From: JBBDSH01 sp040905045
GTDB taxonomy: Bacteria > Pseudomonadota > Gammaproteobacteria > Eutrophobiales > Eutrophobiaceae
Direction: 5' to 3'
Assembly (NCBI GenBank): GCA_040905045.1
Contig: JBBDSH010000050.1
Coordinates: 65,063 to 129,062, forward strand
DNA: 64,000 bases
Both the position numbers and the translations under genes were made by a program. The notes below the pieces were generated by a model. The model worked only from the letters and a program-made list of their open reading frames with translations. It did not search any database and was not told the origin of the DNA. Positions 1-7,946 of this stretch are shown here, one piece after another (position 1 is the first letter of the stretch; each line of letters opens with the position of its first letter).

Positions 1-60
1 ATTAATCATTGAGTGGTATGCTTGACCCATTGAACAACGGTTCATAAGGAGAACCCGGAC

Positions 61-606
61 ATGACTACACGACTGCTGACCTTTTTACTGCTTACCGGCC
101 TGCTGGCGGCCTGCGGCACAACCCAGGAAACCGAACAGGACGCCGCTACCGTGGAAGATCGTTCCACCCGTGCCGGCACCGCCGGTGAAAGCGGGGAAGA
201 TGACGAGTACAGCCGCACCTACGGCACCGGCGAAGACGCGCGCGGCAGCTTTGCGGAACTGGATGATCCGGGCAGCATTCTGGCCACGCGTACCGTCTAT
301 TTCGATTACGACAGCAGTGATATCCGCGACGAATACCGGGATGTGGTCGCCGCCCATGCCGAATACCTGGCCGCCAACCCGGATCTGAACGTTTCCCTGG
401 AAGGTCACGCCGACGAACGCGGCTCGCGGGAATACAATCTGGCCCTGGGCGAACGCCGCGCCCTGTCGGTAAAACAACAGATGATGGTACTCGGCGCCCG
501 ATCCGACCAGATCCGCGTCACCAGTTACGGTGAAGAACGCCCGGCCGTGGAGGGCACCGGCGAATCCGTCTGGAGTCAGAACCGGCGCGTGGAAATCCTT
601 TATTAA
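61..606 (+). CDS. pal: Peptidoglycan-associated lipoprotein Pal
   Basis: Outer-membrane lipoprotein of the Tol-Pal system, which ties the outer membrane to peptidoglycan and helps it constrict at division. The 181-residue product starts with a lipoprotein signal whose lipobox LAAC places the lipidated Cys at about residue 18. An acidic linker follows to about residue 75, then an OmpA-like peptidoglycan-binding domain with the hallmark LEGHADERGSREYN. The ATG at 61 follows an AAGGAG ribosome site. cpoB follows after 20 bases, as in most Gammaproteobacteria. tolB would lie upstream, outside the window; bases 1-60 hold only leader sequence. Confidence 0.97.
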   Translation: MTTRLLTFLLLTGLLAACGTTQETEQDAATVEDRSTRAGTAGESGEDDEYSRTYGTGEDARGSFAELDDPGSILATRTVYFDYDSSDIRDEYRDVVAAHAEYLAANPDLNVSLEGHADERGSREYNLALGERRALSVKQQMMVLGARSDQIRVTSYGEERPAVEGTGESVWSQNRRVEILY

Positions 607-626
607 CCAGGCCTGGAGGCGGAATC

Positions 627-1610
627 TTGCTGAACCGATATCGATACAGCCTCGTTGTTTTCTGTGTGGCAGGAATGCTGTCTGCGCAGATCGCGGCCCA
701 GGAGGATGAACAACCCACTATCGAACAGCGTCTGGATCGCATGGAGCGCCTGCTCTCGAGCCAGGGTTTGATGGGTATGCTGGAGCAGCTTCAGGATCTG
801 CAGGAAGAAGTCCGCCAGTTGCGCGGTGAGATGGAAGTGCAGAATCACAAAATCGATCAAATGCAGCAGCGCCAGCGCAATCTGTATGCGGACATCGACC
901 AGCGCCTGCGGCGGCTCCAGTCGGGTGGTTCCGCTACCGCGGACACGGCGCCGGCCGGGAACGCGGGTGATGACGCCGACAGTCCGCCGCTGGCCACCCT
1001 GTCACCGATCATCGGCGACGATACGGCGGGTCGGAGCAGCGACAGCGCCCTGACCGTGGAGATCACCGGGGAAAGCAACGGCGAGTCCGGGGCCGCGCCG
1101 CGGGCCGAGGACACAGCCCCGGATGAAACAGTGGCAGGTGATGACGCCGCCGCGGATATTCAGCCGGCGGCAATAGAACACGCCACACTCGTAAGCCCGG
1201 TGCAGATCCGGGCGCAATATCAGGAAGCCTTCGGATTACTGAAGCAGTCCCGCTATGATCAGGCCATCCGCAGATTCACCGAATTCCTGTCCGCCCATCC
1301 CGACAGCGACTATTCCGACAACGCCCAGTACTGGCTGGCGGAGGCCTATTACGTCACCCGGGACTTCGAACCGGCGCTGGAGGAATACCGTAAACTGGTT
1401 AACAATTATCCCGACAGTCAGAAACTGACCCACGGCCTGCTCAAAATCGGTTACACCCTGCAGGAACTGGACAGGCCGGACGAGGCGAAACAGCAGTTGC
1501 AGGACTTGATCGAGAAACATCCGGGCACCACCGCCGCGCGCCTGGCGGAGGAACGGTTGCAGCGCATGAGTGCCGCCGCCGCTGATGTATCCTCCGGGTC
1601 GTCGGAATAA
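627..1610 (+). CDS. cpoB: Cell division coordinator CpoB (YbgF)
   Basis: Periplasmic protein that links Tol-Pal to peptidoglycan synthesis at division. The 327 residues show a signal peptide (cleavage probably after AQIAA, near residue 25), an N-terminal coiled coil at about 30-95 rich in Glu, Gln and Arg (the YbgF trimerisation region), a long Ala/Asp/Gly-rich linker at about 100-190, and C-terminal TPR repeats at about 195-315 (for example YDQAIRRFTEFLSAHPDS). The start is a TTG at 627 behind GGAGGCGGAA. The linker is longer than in the E. coli protein. Confidence 0.93.
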   Translation: MLNRYRYSLVVFCVAGMLSAQIAAQEDEQPTIEQRLDRMERLLSSQGLMGMLEQLQDLQEEVRQLRGEMEVQNHKIDQMQQRQRNLYADIDQRLRRLQSGGSATADTAPAGNAGDDADSPPLATLSPIIGDDTAGRSSDSALTVEITGESNGESGAAPRAEDTAPDETVAGDDAAADIQPAAIEHATLVSPVQIRAQYQEAFGLLKQSRYDQAIRRFTEFLSAHPDSDYSDNAQYWLAEAYYVTRDFEPALEEYRKLVNNYPDSQKLTHGLLKIGYTLQELDRPDEAKQQLQDLIEKHPGTTAARLAEERLQRMSAAAADVSSGSSE

Positions 1611-1620
1611 TAACCTTTCC

Positions 1621-2304
1621 ATGAGCGCAACCATGGCCACCGTAGAGCAGCCCGGCGTCCTCAACCGGACCCTGCGTATCAACGAGATTTTTCTGTCCTT
1701 GCAGGGCGAGACCGGCAAGACCGGCCTGCCCACGGCTTTTATCCGCCTGACCGGCTGCCCGCTGCGCTGCACCTACTGCGATACCGAATACGCCTTTTAT
1801 AAAGGCGAAAAACAAACCATCGGCGCCATCATGCAGACCATCGCCGGATACCGCACCCGCCATGTCACCGTCACCGGCGGCGAACCCCTGGCGCAGAAAG
1901 ACTGCATCCCGTTACTGGCGCATCTCTGCAATGAAGGCTATCAGGTATCACTGGAAACCAGCGGCGCCATGGATATCTCCGGCATCGACCCGCGCGTAAT
2001 GAAAGTCCTCGATCTGAAAACACCGGCATCCGGTGAAGAAAGCAAAAACCGCTTCGAGAACCTGAAACACATCGACGGACAGGATCAGATCAAGTTCGTC
2101 ATTTGTGATCGCGAGGATTACGATTGGTCGAAGATGGTCCTCAATCAATACCAGTTGAACGAACGCTGCGAGGTTCTCTTCTCACCGAGTCATGATCAAC
2201 TGCCGGCCGCGCAACTGGCCGACTGGATCCTTGAAGACAAGCTGCCCGTGCGTTTCCAGATCCAGCTGCACAAATACCTCTGGGGCGATGTGCCGGGCAA
2301 ATAA
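1621..2304 (+). CDS. queE: 7-carboxy-7-deazaguanine synthase QueE
   Basis: Radical-SAM enzyme that converts 6-carboxytetrahydropterin to 7-carboxy-7-deazaguanine in the queuosine/preQ0 pathway. The cluster motif CPLRCTYC gives the CX3CX2C triad at about residues 43-50, and TGGEPL follows as the SAM-binding glycine segment. I chose the ATG at 1621 because the frame open from 1570 overlaps the end of cpoB. The ATG at 1633 is an alternative. Length, about 227 residues, is normal for the family. queC lies downstream but is separated by a 353-base gap containing a large fold-back repeat, so the two may not be co-transcribed here. Confidence 0.94.
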   Translation: MSATMATVEQPGVLNRTLRINEIFLSLQGETGKTGLPTAFIRLTGCPLRCTYCDTEYAFYKGEKQTIGAIMQTIAGYRTRHVTVTGGEPLAQKDCIPLLAHLCNEGYQVSLETSGAMDISGIDPRVMKVLDLKTPASGEESKNRFENLKHIDGQDQIKFVICDREDYDWSKMVLNQYQLNERCEVLFSPSHDQLPAAQLADWILEDKLPVRFQIQLHKYLWGDVPGK

Positions 2305-2369
2305 CTGCCAGGCTCGGGTGTCAGGATCAGGGCTTTATTTATAATTCATGTTTCCCTCTGAGATAAACC

Positions 2370-2585
2370 CTAAATAAGTGTTCCGAATTCCAGTACAGTT
2401 ACAGTCCGGCTCGAAGACAGGCCGGGATCATGGTGTTGGAGCGACTAGCGCCATGGATGAGCGCGGGACCGGGCCAGGGACGGCCCGGGGAGCGGAAACA
2501 CCATGATCCCGGCCTGTCTTCCGGCCAATGTCTCATACTCCCTGTTTCAACGACAACTGTACTGGAATTCGGAACATCTATTTAG
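2370..2585. repeat. Nested fold-back (palindromic) element
   Basis: This element fills most of the 353-base gap between queE and queC. An outer perfect inverted repeat of 22 bases lies at 2379-2400 and 2555-2576, beginning TGTTCCGAAT. Its arms extend outwards to 2370 and 2585 with two mismatches. Inside is a second perfect inverted repeat of 25 bases at 2413-2437 and 2497-2521. The loop at 2438-2496 is GC-rich and has its own small palindrome GGGCCAGGGACGGCCC. No coding frame fits. The outer end TGTTCCGAAT recurs in the element at 35998-36127 and, less exactly, at 21142. Confidence 0.9.
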
Positions 2586-2593
2586 TTGTGGGA

Positions 2594-2636
2594 GCGGCGA
2601 CCCCGGCTTACTACATGCCGGGGCAGGCCCCGCCGC
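2594..2636. repeat. GC-rich hairpin upstream of queC
   Basis: A nested stem: GCGGCG (2594-2599) pairs with CGCCGC (2631-2636), and CCCCGGC (2601-2607) pairs with GCCGGGG (2617-2623) around a 9-base loop. It ends 21 bases before the queC start. The right part contains CCGGGGCAGGC, which resembles sequence at 48370-48387 and 52937-52949, so it may be a short dispersed repeat and not a queC regulator. I see no preQ1 riboswitch features. Confidence 0.55.
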
Positions 2637-2657
2637 TAATCCGGTCATGGCCCGGCC

Positions 2658-3335
2658 ATGAAAGCTGTCGTTTTATTGTCCGGCGGGCTCGATTCCGCCA
2701 CCACGCTTGCTATCGCCCGCGACCAAGGTTACGACTGCCATGTCCTCAGCTTTGACTATGGCCAGCGCCACGAATCCGAACTGCAGGCGGCACGGCGTGT
2801 TGCCGAAAGCATGAACGTTGTCGAACACAGGATCCTTGAGATTGATCTGACCCAAATCGGCGGTTCGGCCCTGACGGATAACAGCATCGACATACCCGAA
2901 GAGCCGGGCGAGGGTATCCCCGTCACTTACGTCCCGGCACGCAATACCATATTCCTGTCCTTCGCCCTGGCTTACGCGGAGGTAATCGGCGCCGGCAATA
3001 TCTTTATCGGCGTCAACGCCGTGGATTATTCTGGCTACCCCGACTGCCGTCCGGAATACATCCGTGCCTTCGAGACAATGGCCAATCTCGCCACCAAAAC
3101 CGGCGTGGAAGGCAACAAACTGACCATACATACGCCGCTCATGGATCTCAGTAAAGCGGAGATCATAAAAAAGGGGGCAGGCCTGGGCGTGGATTATTCA
3201 CTCACCGTTTCCTGCTACCAGGCAGACAGCGAAGGCCGCGCCTGCGGCGTCTGCGATTCCTGCCGATTCAGGAAACAGGGTTTCCTGGATGCCGGCATCC
3301 CCGATCCGACGGTATATTTTTCCCATGATAAATAA
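2658..3335 (+). CDS. queC: 7-cyano-7-deazaguanine synthase QueC
   Basis: ATP-dependent enzyme that converts 7-carboxy-7-deazaguanine to preQ0, the step after QueE. The N-terminal PP-loop [11 protein letters not shown] (residues 6-16) binds ATP, and the C-terminal cysteines in [18 protein letters not shown] bind zinc. Length is 225 residues, typical of QueC. The ATG at 2658 has only a weak ribosome site. The repeat-filled leader (2370-2636) ends just upstream, so the original 5' region may have been replaced. Confidence 0.96.
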   Translation: MKAVVLLSGGLDSATTLAIARDQGYDCHVLSFDYGQRHESELQAARRVAESMNVVEHRILEIDLTQIGGSALTDNSIDIPEEPGEGIPVTYVPARNTIFLSFALAYAEVIGAGNIFIGVNAVDYSGYPDCRPEYIRAFETMANLATKTGVEGNKLTIHTPLMDLSKAEIIKKGAGLGVDYSLTVSCYQADSEGRACGVCDSCRFRKQGFLDAGIPDPTVYFSHDK

Positions 3336-3358
3336 ATAACCGGTATCGCTTGCCCGTA

Positions 3359-3820
3359 ATGACCGACAAAGCAGCCGTCTTCAGAAAATACGTTTTCGAC
3401 GAGATGTCGAAATTCAGGCAGCCCGAGCATCTGCGCAACTTCATCGAATCACTGGATGATGGGCAGATCGAGACGCTATGCGACTGGTTGTCCGCGTGGC
3501 GGAATAACGAAATGCATCGTTTCATCGGCCAGAGCCCTCGGGAGTGGAAGATTGCGGACGTGCCTATCTCAAAGATCAAGGTCGGGGACGTGAACGAAAT
3601 CGTCAAACCAATGCTGAAAAGAAACCGTTACCGGCTCGACGCCATCGCCGCCGATCCCGAGATCGGCAATCACTTCGAGTTCGCCTGGCCCCACAAATAT
3701 CAACCCGGCGAACTGATCGCCGTAAAACAGGGCAACATGTACCTGCTGAAAGACGGTATTCACCGCGCCATCCGGGCAGCCTGTGACGGCACGACCGAAT
3801 TCAGGCTCATGTATTACTGA
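3359..3820 (+). CDS. Uncharacterised protein, possible ParB/sulfiredoxin-like fold
   Basis: A 153-residue protein I do not recognise by family name. The N-terminal half is helical and hydrophilic. The C-terminal half has MYLLKDGIHRAIRAACDG at about 132-149, similar in pattern to the GxHR signature of ParB-N/sulfiredoxin-like domains. That likeness is inference from one motif. No signal peptide or membrane segment is seen. I used the ATG at 3359; a TTG at 3350 is in frame. It starts 23 bases after queC and precedes the TspO gene on the same strand, so read-through from queC is likely. Confidence 0.6.
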   Translation: MTDKAAVFRKYVFDEMSKFRQPEHLRNFIESLDDGQIETLCDWLSAWRNNEMHRFIGQSPREWKIADVPISKIKVGDVNEIVKPMLKRNRYRLDAIAADPEIGNHFEFAWPHKYQPGELIAVKQGNMYLLKDGIHRAIRAACDGTTEFRLMYY

Positions 3821-3855
3821 ATCCTTTTACCGGTTCACCTTCGAACATTAACCTG

Positions 3856-4350
3856 ATGCCCCGCTATTCCATTCCCGCACAATGCCTCGGCCTTGCCGGC
3901 TGGCTGGCACTGACGTTTGCCGCCGCGGCAATCGGCGGCATCGCATCCGCCGCCGCGGGTGATTTTTATATACAACTCGCGCGTCCTGTTTGGGCGCCCC
4001 CGGGCTGGCTGTTCGCGCCGGCCTGGACAACGCTCTATATTCTTATGGCCGTCTCCGCCTGGCTGGTCTGGAGAAAACACGGTTTTCAAAACGCACGCAC
4101 GGCCCTGATTTTTTTCATGATCCAGCTTGCCGTTAATGCATTATGGACCTGGCTGTTCTTTGTCTGGCGTATGGGTGGGGTGGCGTTTGCGGAGATCCTG
4201 CTTCTCTGGGTCCTGATCGCAGTAACCATGGCCGCGTTCCGCCGGCTGCATACGCCGGCCGCCATTCTGCTGCTGCCTTACCTGGCCTGGGTTACCTATG
4301 CGGCGGCGCTCACTTTTTCAGTATGGATACTGAATCCGGATATCTTATAG
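3856..4350 (+). CDS. tspO: TspO/MBR family membrane protein
   Basis: Tryptophan-rich sensory protein homologue (TspO/peripheral benzodiazepine receptor), an inner-membrane protein associated with porphyrin and stress responses. The 164 residues form five hydrophobic segments. The family signature is present: ARPVWAPPGWLFAPAWTTLY at about 43-62, a later NALWTWLFF, and a fifth segment rich in aromatic residues. The start is the ATG at 3856, with no strong ribosome site. The gene follows the ParB-like reading frame by 35 bases. Confidence 0.88.
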   Translation: MPRYSIPAQCLGLAGWLALTFAAAAIGGIASAAAGDFYIQLARPVWAPPGWLFAPAWTTLYILMAVSAWLVWRKHGFQNARTALIFFMIQLAVNALWTWLFFVWRMGGVAFAEILLLWVLIAVTMAAFRRLHTPAAILLLPYLAWVTYAAALTFSVWILNPDIL

Positions 4351-4451
4351 CTGCGAGAGCACAATTCTCTCCTGGAAGTTCTTCAGCATCGTCTTCCACC
4401 GGATTGCAGAAACACTTTGTATATTAATGAATAATTAAACATTCAGGTGTC

Positions 4452-4470
4452 GATTGACATTGTGTCAATC
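4452..4470. promoter_or_regulatory. Perfect 8-bp inverted repeat, possible operator
   Basis: GATTGACA (4452-4459) and TGTCAATC (4463-4470) are perfect complements around a 3-base spacer. The left arm contains TTGACA, which could be a -35 element, with a weak TAAATG near 4478. It lies upstream of the ferritin-like gene remnant and the methyltransferase, so it may be the relic of that gene's control region. The role is not shown by the sequence. Confidence 0.35.
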
Positions 4471-4560
4471 TTGTTCGTAAATGTTACGACTCCATCACAA
4501 TTTTGTGAGCTATACCTCTTTAATGGGAATCTCAAACGAGACAACCTGCGCTTCTTCCAC

Positions 4561-4689
4561 ATGAGTGTCTTGAACGAAACCGAAATCCGTACTCTCAATG
4601 AAGCGCTCGACGACGAATATCGGGCCTTGGCAACCTACGACCAAATGCTGGCGGATTTCGTTGATGTGCAGCCGTTCCATCTTGCATGA
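4561..4689 (+). pseudogene. N-terminal fragment of a ferritin-like protein
   Basis: The reading frame gives about 42 residues containing LNEALDDEYRALATYDQMLA and DVQPF, then stops. From memory, this matches the start of a family of bacterial ferritin-like four-helix proteins of about 140-170 residues that open with an ALDDEYRAWATYDQV-type helix. Only the first metal-ligand helix remains, so no functional diiron protein can be made. The frame is open upstream to 4447 but that part looks non-coding. The stop overlaps the ribosome-site region of the methyltransferase, suggesting that the rest was lost by deletion or replacement. Confidence 0.6.
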
Positions 4690-4700
4690 GGCATTACTCC

Positions 4701-5363
4701 ATGGCTAAAGACGCTCCTTTCGAGACCCACCATCAACGCTATGAGGCGTGGTTCGGTGAACACGAGGCAGCCTATATTTCGGAACTGCTCGCTCTGCGCC
4801 CATTCATACCCTGGGAGGGACGGGGGCTTGAGATCGGGGTGGGCAGCGGCCGTTTTGCCGCCCCGTTGGGCATTCAGGTCGGGCTGGATCCCTCGCCGGC
4901 GATGCTGAGTCATGCCGCCGCACGCGGCATAGAAACCGTGGAAGGTATTGCCGAAAACCTGCCCTTCACCGATTGCAGTTTCGACCATAGCCTGGTAGTG
5001 ACTACGATCTGTTTCGTGGATTCCGCGGAAAAGATGCTTGCTGAAGCGTACCGGGTTCTGAAGCCGGAAGGGCGTCTGATAATCGGCTTCATCGACAGAG
5101 AGAGCGACATAGGGCAGGATTATCTGGCGCATCAGGACACGAGTATCTTTTACCGCAACGCCACGTTTTATTCCGCCGGCGAAGTAGAGCAACTGCTGCT
5201 GGAGACCGGTTTCTCAATCGACACGTGGGCACAGACGCTCGCCAATCCCCTGCCTGAGACCCGGACAATCGAACCACTGTATCCGGGACGGGGCCGCTGT
5301 GCGTTCGTGGTCGTCACGGCCGCGAAACAGACTGCGTACGAATCGATCGCAAAACCGGTTTGA
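4701..5363 (+). CDS. Class I SAM-dependent methyltransferase
   Basis: A 220-residue methyltransferase of the Methyltransf_11 type. LEIGVGSGRFAAPL is motif I (SAM glycine loop), VGLDPSPAML is motif II with the acidic ribose-binding residue, NLPFTDCSFDHSLVVTTICF is the post-II/motif IV segment, and AYRVLKPEGRLIIGF is the typical post-catalytic strand. The substrate cannot be told. I chose the ATG at 4701 over that at 4686 because TGAGG lies 9 bases upstream of it. It follows the broken ferritin-like gene and converges with chaB. Confidence 0.88.
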   Translation: MAKDAPFETHHQRYEAWFGEHEAAYISELLALRPFIPWEGRGLEIGVGSGRFAAPLGIQVGLDPSPAMLSHAAARGIETVEGIAENLPFTDCSFDHSLVVTTICFVDSAEKMLAEAYRVLKPEGRLIIGFIDRESDIGQDYLAHQDTSIFYRNATFYSAGEVEQLLLETGFSIDTWAQTLANPLPETRTIEPLYPGRGRCAFVVVTAAKQTAYESIAKPV

Positions 5364-5423
5364 TTGATACAACGATAAATTTATTAACCCATCAGAAAGG
5401 GGATGACGATATGTCGACCTTAG

Positions 5424-5651
5424 TCAGGTCTTCTTCACCCACCGCTCTCCCTTTTTCTCATAGGACTCCTTGACCGCCGCCCAGGCGACACGATGGGCGG
5501 TTTCCTCGCGGCCGGCATCGCCGCGGCGTTTACCGGGGTCTTTGTATTCATCCCAGGCGCTGTTGTAAGCTTTGCGATAAATGGTCTGTGCGGCCTGTGG
5601 CAGGTGCTCACGGACCGGTTTCGGCAGGTCGGCATTGCGGTCATATGGCAT
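5424..5651 (-). CDS. chaB: ChaB family protein
   Basis: A 75-residue protein with the ChaB domain: LPKPVREHLPQAAQTIYRKA at the start, NSAWDEY in the middle, HRVAWAAVKESYEK at the end. ChaB was first linked to the ChaA cation antiporter in E. coli, but family members are widespread and their biochemical role is unclear. No chaA gene is in the window. The gene is convergent with the methyltransferase (60-base gap). Upstream lie about 220 bases with only a doubtful short open frame. Confidence 0.9.
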   Translation of the reverse strand: MPYDRNADLPKPVREHLPQAAQTIYRKAYNSAWDEYKDPGKRRGDAGREETAHRVAWAAVKESYEKKGERWVKKT

Positions 5652-5726
5652 TGTATTTACCCCATAATCCAGCCTGGATAATCCTGCACCGACTGGTGCG
5701 GAATTTATATGTACAAAACATTATAG

Positions 5727-5867
5727 ACAGCAGGATATCGTCAATATCATGATCCCTGTCAAAGTTTTACCAATGAGCGTATCACTTCAGAATTGCTGAA
5801 TGACTACGGAACCCGATACCTGCGCCAACACTACTCGCGGAAATACCGACGGCTGAGGCCCGGTTAA
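5727..5867 (+). other. Possible gene remnant (open frame without start)
   Basis: Between chaB and the DapA-like gene, a 46-codon frame runs from after a TAG at 5724 to TAA at 5865. Its C-terminal end, LLNDYGTRYLRQHYSRKYR, is basic and protein-like, but there is no start codon or ribosome site. It may be the tail of a lost gene or chance. Nothing else was recognised between 5652 and 5873. Confidence 0.15.
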
Positions 5868-5873
5868 AAGTGA

Positions 5874-6986
5874 TCATTGCGCCAATTCGGACAGGCGCGC
5901 ATGAAACGGACCGTCCTTCATCAGATCCAGGCTACGTGCCAGACGCCGGCGGTCGTCTTGCCGTGGCAGGTCCCTGAGCGCCGTGAAGATTCTTTCCACC
6001 TGATCATCTTTGACTGTCCCGACGAGCGGCTGGCCCAATCCCATGATGTATTTGGCACGCTGCAAATCGGCGAATTGTGCCGGGTCGTCCTGCATGGCAT
6101 TGAAGAGTCTCGTCACTGCCTGTTGCGCCTGTGTCATTTCGTCCCAGTCTTCGCCGGCGGCGGCATCCAGTATGTGAAAATACTGGTATACCGCCAATGA
6201 CATCAGCCCGGAAGTGATGCCGACGCGCTGGCGCCCCTTTTCATCGTAATCCGGCCCTTCGCGCAGGGCACGGCCCAGGTGCGGGTCCCAGCCCTGTACA
6301 ATCTTGAGATGTTTGATGCCGGGATGTGCCAGAAAACGCGCCGTACTGGCCTCGTAATCGGCCTCGGTAATCTTGACGGCAACGATGTGATCACCGCCCG
6401 GTACGGCACAGAGACGCGCCGCCGCCTCCGCTGTCAGCGGCAGGCCGCTGACGTCGGGAATCGAATAAAGTCCGATGGCCAGTCCGCGCGAGGCGGCGGC
6501 TTCGATGAGCGGGGCGAGATTGTCTGTCACCTGTTCGGTACCGGCATCGGCGGGAAGATTGGTGCCCGGCCGCAGGAATACCACCGGATAACCCGCCCCG
6601 GCCAATAAATCCAGTAATCCGGCATTGGCGGCCACACCATCCTCCGGCCGCAACAGTGCCATGCGCACTGTTTCAGGGATCCGGGCCCCGGCCGCGCAAA
6701 GAAACCAGGCCTCCAGTTCCGCCACGGTGCGCAGATGACCCTGACCGGTGGATGAAGCGACCAAGACGCCTTCCACTCCCAATTCGCCGAGACGTTCGAG
6801 GAAGGCGACAGTACGAGCCTCATCGAGCCACCGCCGCGGCAGGTCGCCCCGTGTCGGATCGAAACAGGCCACCGTCGCCCCGGGATAACGTTCAATGGGC
6901 TTTTCAATCAGCTGACTGCTGTCAAGAAAAATGATGCCTCCTTTAACCGGCCCGTATAGCCTGTATGATATCAACAATTTCATCAT
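5874..6986 (-). CDS. DapA-like class I aldolase/lyase family protein
   Basis: A TIM-barrel protein of the dihydrodipicolinate synthase / N-acetylneuraminate lyase superfamily. Seen: SSTGQG (pyruvate-binding loop equivalent of GTTGE), IGLYSIPDVSGLPLT (position of the catalytic Tyr), HIVAVKITEAD with the probable Schiff-base Lys, and GITSGLMSL late in the barrel. The natural substrate is unknown; the altered loop argues against true DapA. Coordinates use the first plausible ATG, but the only strong ribosome site (6937-6944) points to initiation at an ATT at 6932, which still leaves a complete barrel. Divergent from the U32-like gene, with which it may share a promoter region. Confidence 0.8.
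   Translation of the reverse strand: MMKLLISYRLYGPVKGGIIFLDSSQLIEKPIERYPGATVACFDPTRGDLPRRWLDEARTVAFLERLGELGVEGVLVASSTGQGHLRTVAELEAWFLCAAGARIPETVRMALLRPEDGVAANAGLLDLLAGAGYPVVFLRPGTNLPADAGTEQVTDNLAPLIEAAASRGLAIGLYSIPDVSGLPLTAEAAARLCAVPGGDHIVAVKITEADYEASTARFLAHPGIKHLKIVQGWDPHLGRALREGPDYDEKGRQRVGITSGLMSLAVYQYFHILDAAAGEDWDEMTQAQQAVTRLFNAMQDDPAQFADLQRAKYIMGLGQPLVGTVKDDQVERIFTALRDLPRQDDRRRLARSLDLMKDGPFHARLSELAQ
6937..6944 (-). promoter_or_regulatory. Strong ribosome site facing an ATT codon
   Basis: On the minus strand AAAGGAGG is followed after 4 bases by an in-frame ATT (6932-6930), with no ATG, GTG or TTG in frame at a workable distance. The ATG codons at 6986 and 6983 have no ribosome site. Either the gene starts at a non-standard ATT or an ancestral ATG has mutated. 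Confidence 0.5.
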
Positions 6987-7012
6987 ATAGACCGCAACCA
7001 ACAGGAGGCAAC

Positions 7013-7942
7013 ATGCAGGGTCTGGAACGCGCGCTGGAAGAGCTGAATCTTCCCGGCCATGACAGGAATGACCTGCCGTCTTCCGCCCACTCTTTCAGCG
7101 ACGGCGGTCAATTCCGGGTCGAAATATCGGGGGTCGAACGGGTATCTGCGCTGGAGACATTGGTCGCTGAATCCCAGCGACGGCAGGTGCCCATCCACCG
7201 CATCATCGCCACGGTTGGCGGCGCCACCTATTTGACACAACCGGAACTGCGGGACTTCGCCCGGCTGGCACAAGAACAGCGCATCGAAGTCGTGATGACG
7301 CCGGGCCCGCGCCGCGCCTGGGATAACGGCCGGCAGATGGCCACGCACGAAGGGCTGGTGTCCGGCATGCGTCTGCGGGGCATGGAAAGCATCCGGCACT
7401 GGCTTAAAGACATAGAACGTTGCATCGAAGCGGGCTTTCGCGGATTTCTTGTCGCAGACGAAGGCGTATTGTGGCTCGCCGACCAGCTGCGCCGGAAGGG
7501 CGTGATCCCGAAGGATGTGATTTTCAAGCTCTCGGTCTTCGCAGGCCAGGCCAATCCGGCCGGCGCACGGGTGGCGGAACAACTGGGTGCCAACACTTTC
7601 AATCCTCTGGCGGATTTGACTCTGCCGATGCTGTCGGCCATCCGTTCCAGCATACACATACCCATGGATATCTATCTATGCCTGGTGAGTTCCATGGGCG
7701 GTTTTGTGCGTTTCTACGAGGCGGCCGAGATCGCCCGCATCGCCGCACCCTGCTATTTCAAGATCGAACCGGGGCCCTCGGAGGAGACCATCTACGCGCC
7801 CTGGAATCCGCCTGCCTATCACGATGACATGATCCGTGAACGGATACGCAATGCCGAAGTGATGCTGGAACTCATCGAACGCGAGAACCCGCGACTCAAA
7901 TGCTCGCCCACGGGCGGCGAGGACCTGGCGGTACCCCGCTAG
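7013..7942 (+). CDS. Peptidase U32-like TIM-barrel protein
   Basis: A 309-residue protein that resembles the U32 peptidase / collagenase-like family: IHRIIATVGGATYL and VVMTPGPRR early, GFRGFLVADEGVLWLAD with a following VIFKLSVFAGQANPAGARV in the middle, and CYFKIEPGPSE near the end. U32 relatives include RlhA and UbiU/UbiV; the catalytic mechanism of many is unknown. I do not see the full Cys cluster of UbiU/V. Start chosen at ATG 7013 because AGGAGG lies 4 bases upstream. Convergent with glutamate dehydrogenase with a 4-base gap. Confidence 0.55.
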   Translation: MQGLERALEELNLPGHDRNDLPSSAHSFSDGGQFRVEISGVERVSALETLVAESQRRQVPIHRIIATVGGATYLTQPELRDFARLAQEQRIEVVMTPGPRRAWDNGRQMATHEGLVSGMRLRGMESIRHWLKDIERCIEAGFRGFLVADEGVLWLADQLRRKGVIPKDVIFKLSVFAGQANPAGARVAEQLGANTFNPLADLTLPMLSAIRSSIHIPMDIYLCLVSSMGGFVRFYEAAEIARIAAPCYFKIEPGPSEETIYAPWNPPAYHDDMIRERIRNAEVMLELIERENPRLKCSPTGGEDLAVPR

Positions 7943-7946
7943 AGAA

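Noticed and set aside
2370..2585. Insertion sequence with its own transposase
   Set aside because: Too short to encode a transposase and no target-site duplication is evident; at most a non-autonomous element.
2305..2657. preQ1 or other riboswitch upstream of queC
   Set aside because: The gap is explained by a fold-back element and a GC hairpin; I see no compact preQ1 aptamer with its A-rich tail.
4447..4560. Upstream part of the ferritin-like reading frame
   Set aside because: It is AT-rich, covers the inverted repeat at 4452-4470 and lacks similarity to the family N-terminus; probably non-coding leader.
5874..6986. True dihydrodipicolinate synthase DapA
   Set aside because: The pyruvate-binding loop is SSTGQG instead of GTTGE, and the gene is not near lysine or nlpB/purC-type neighbours.
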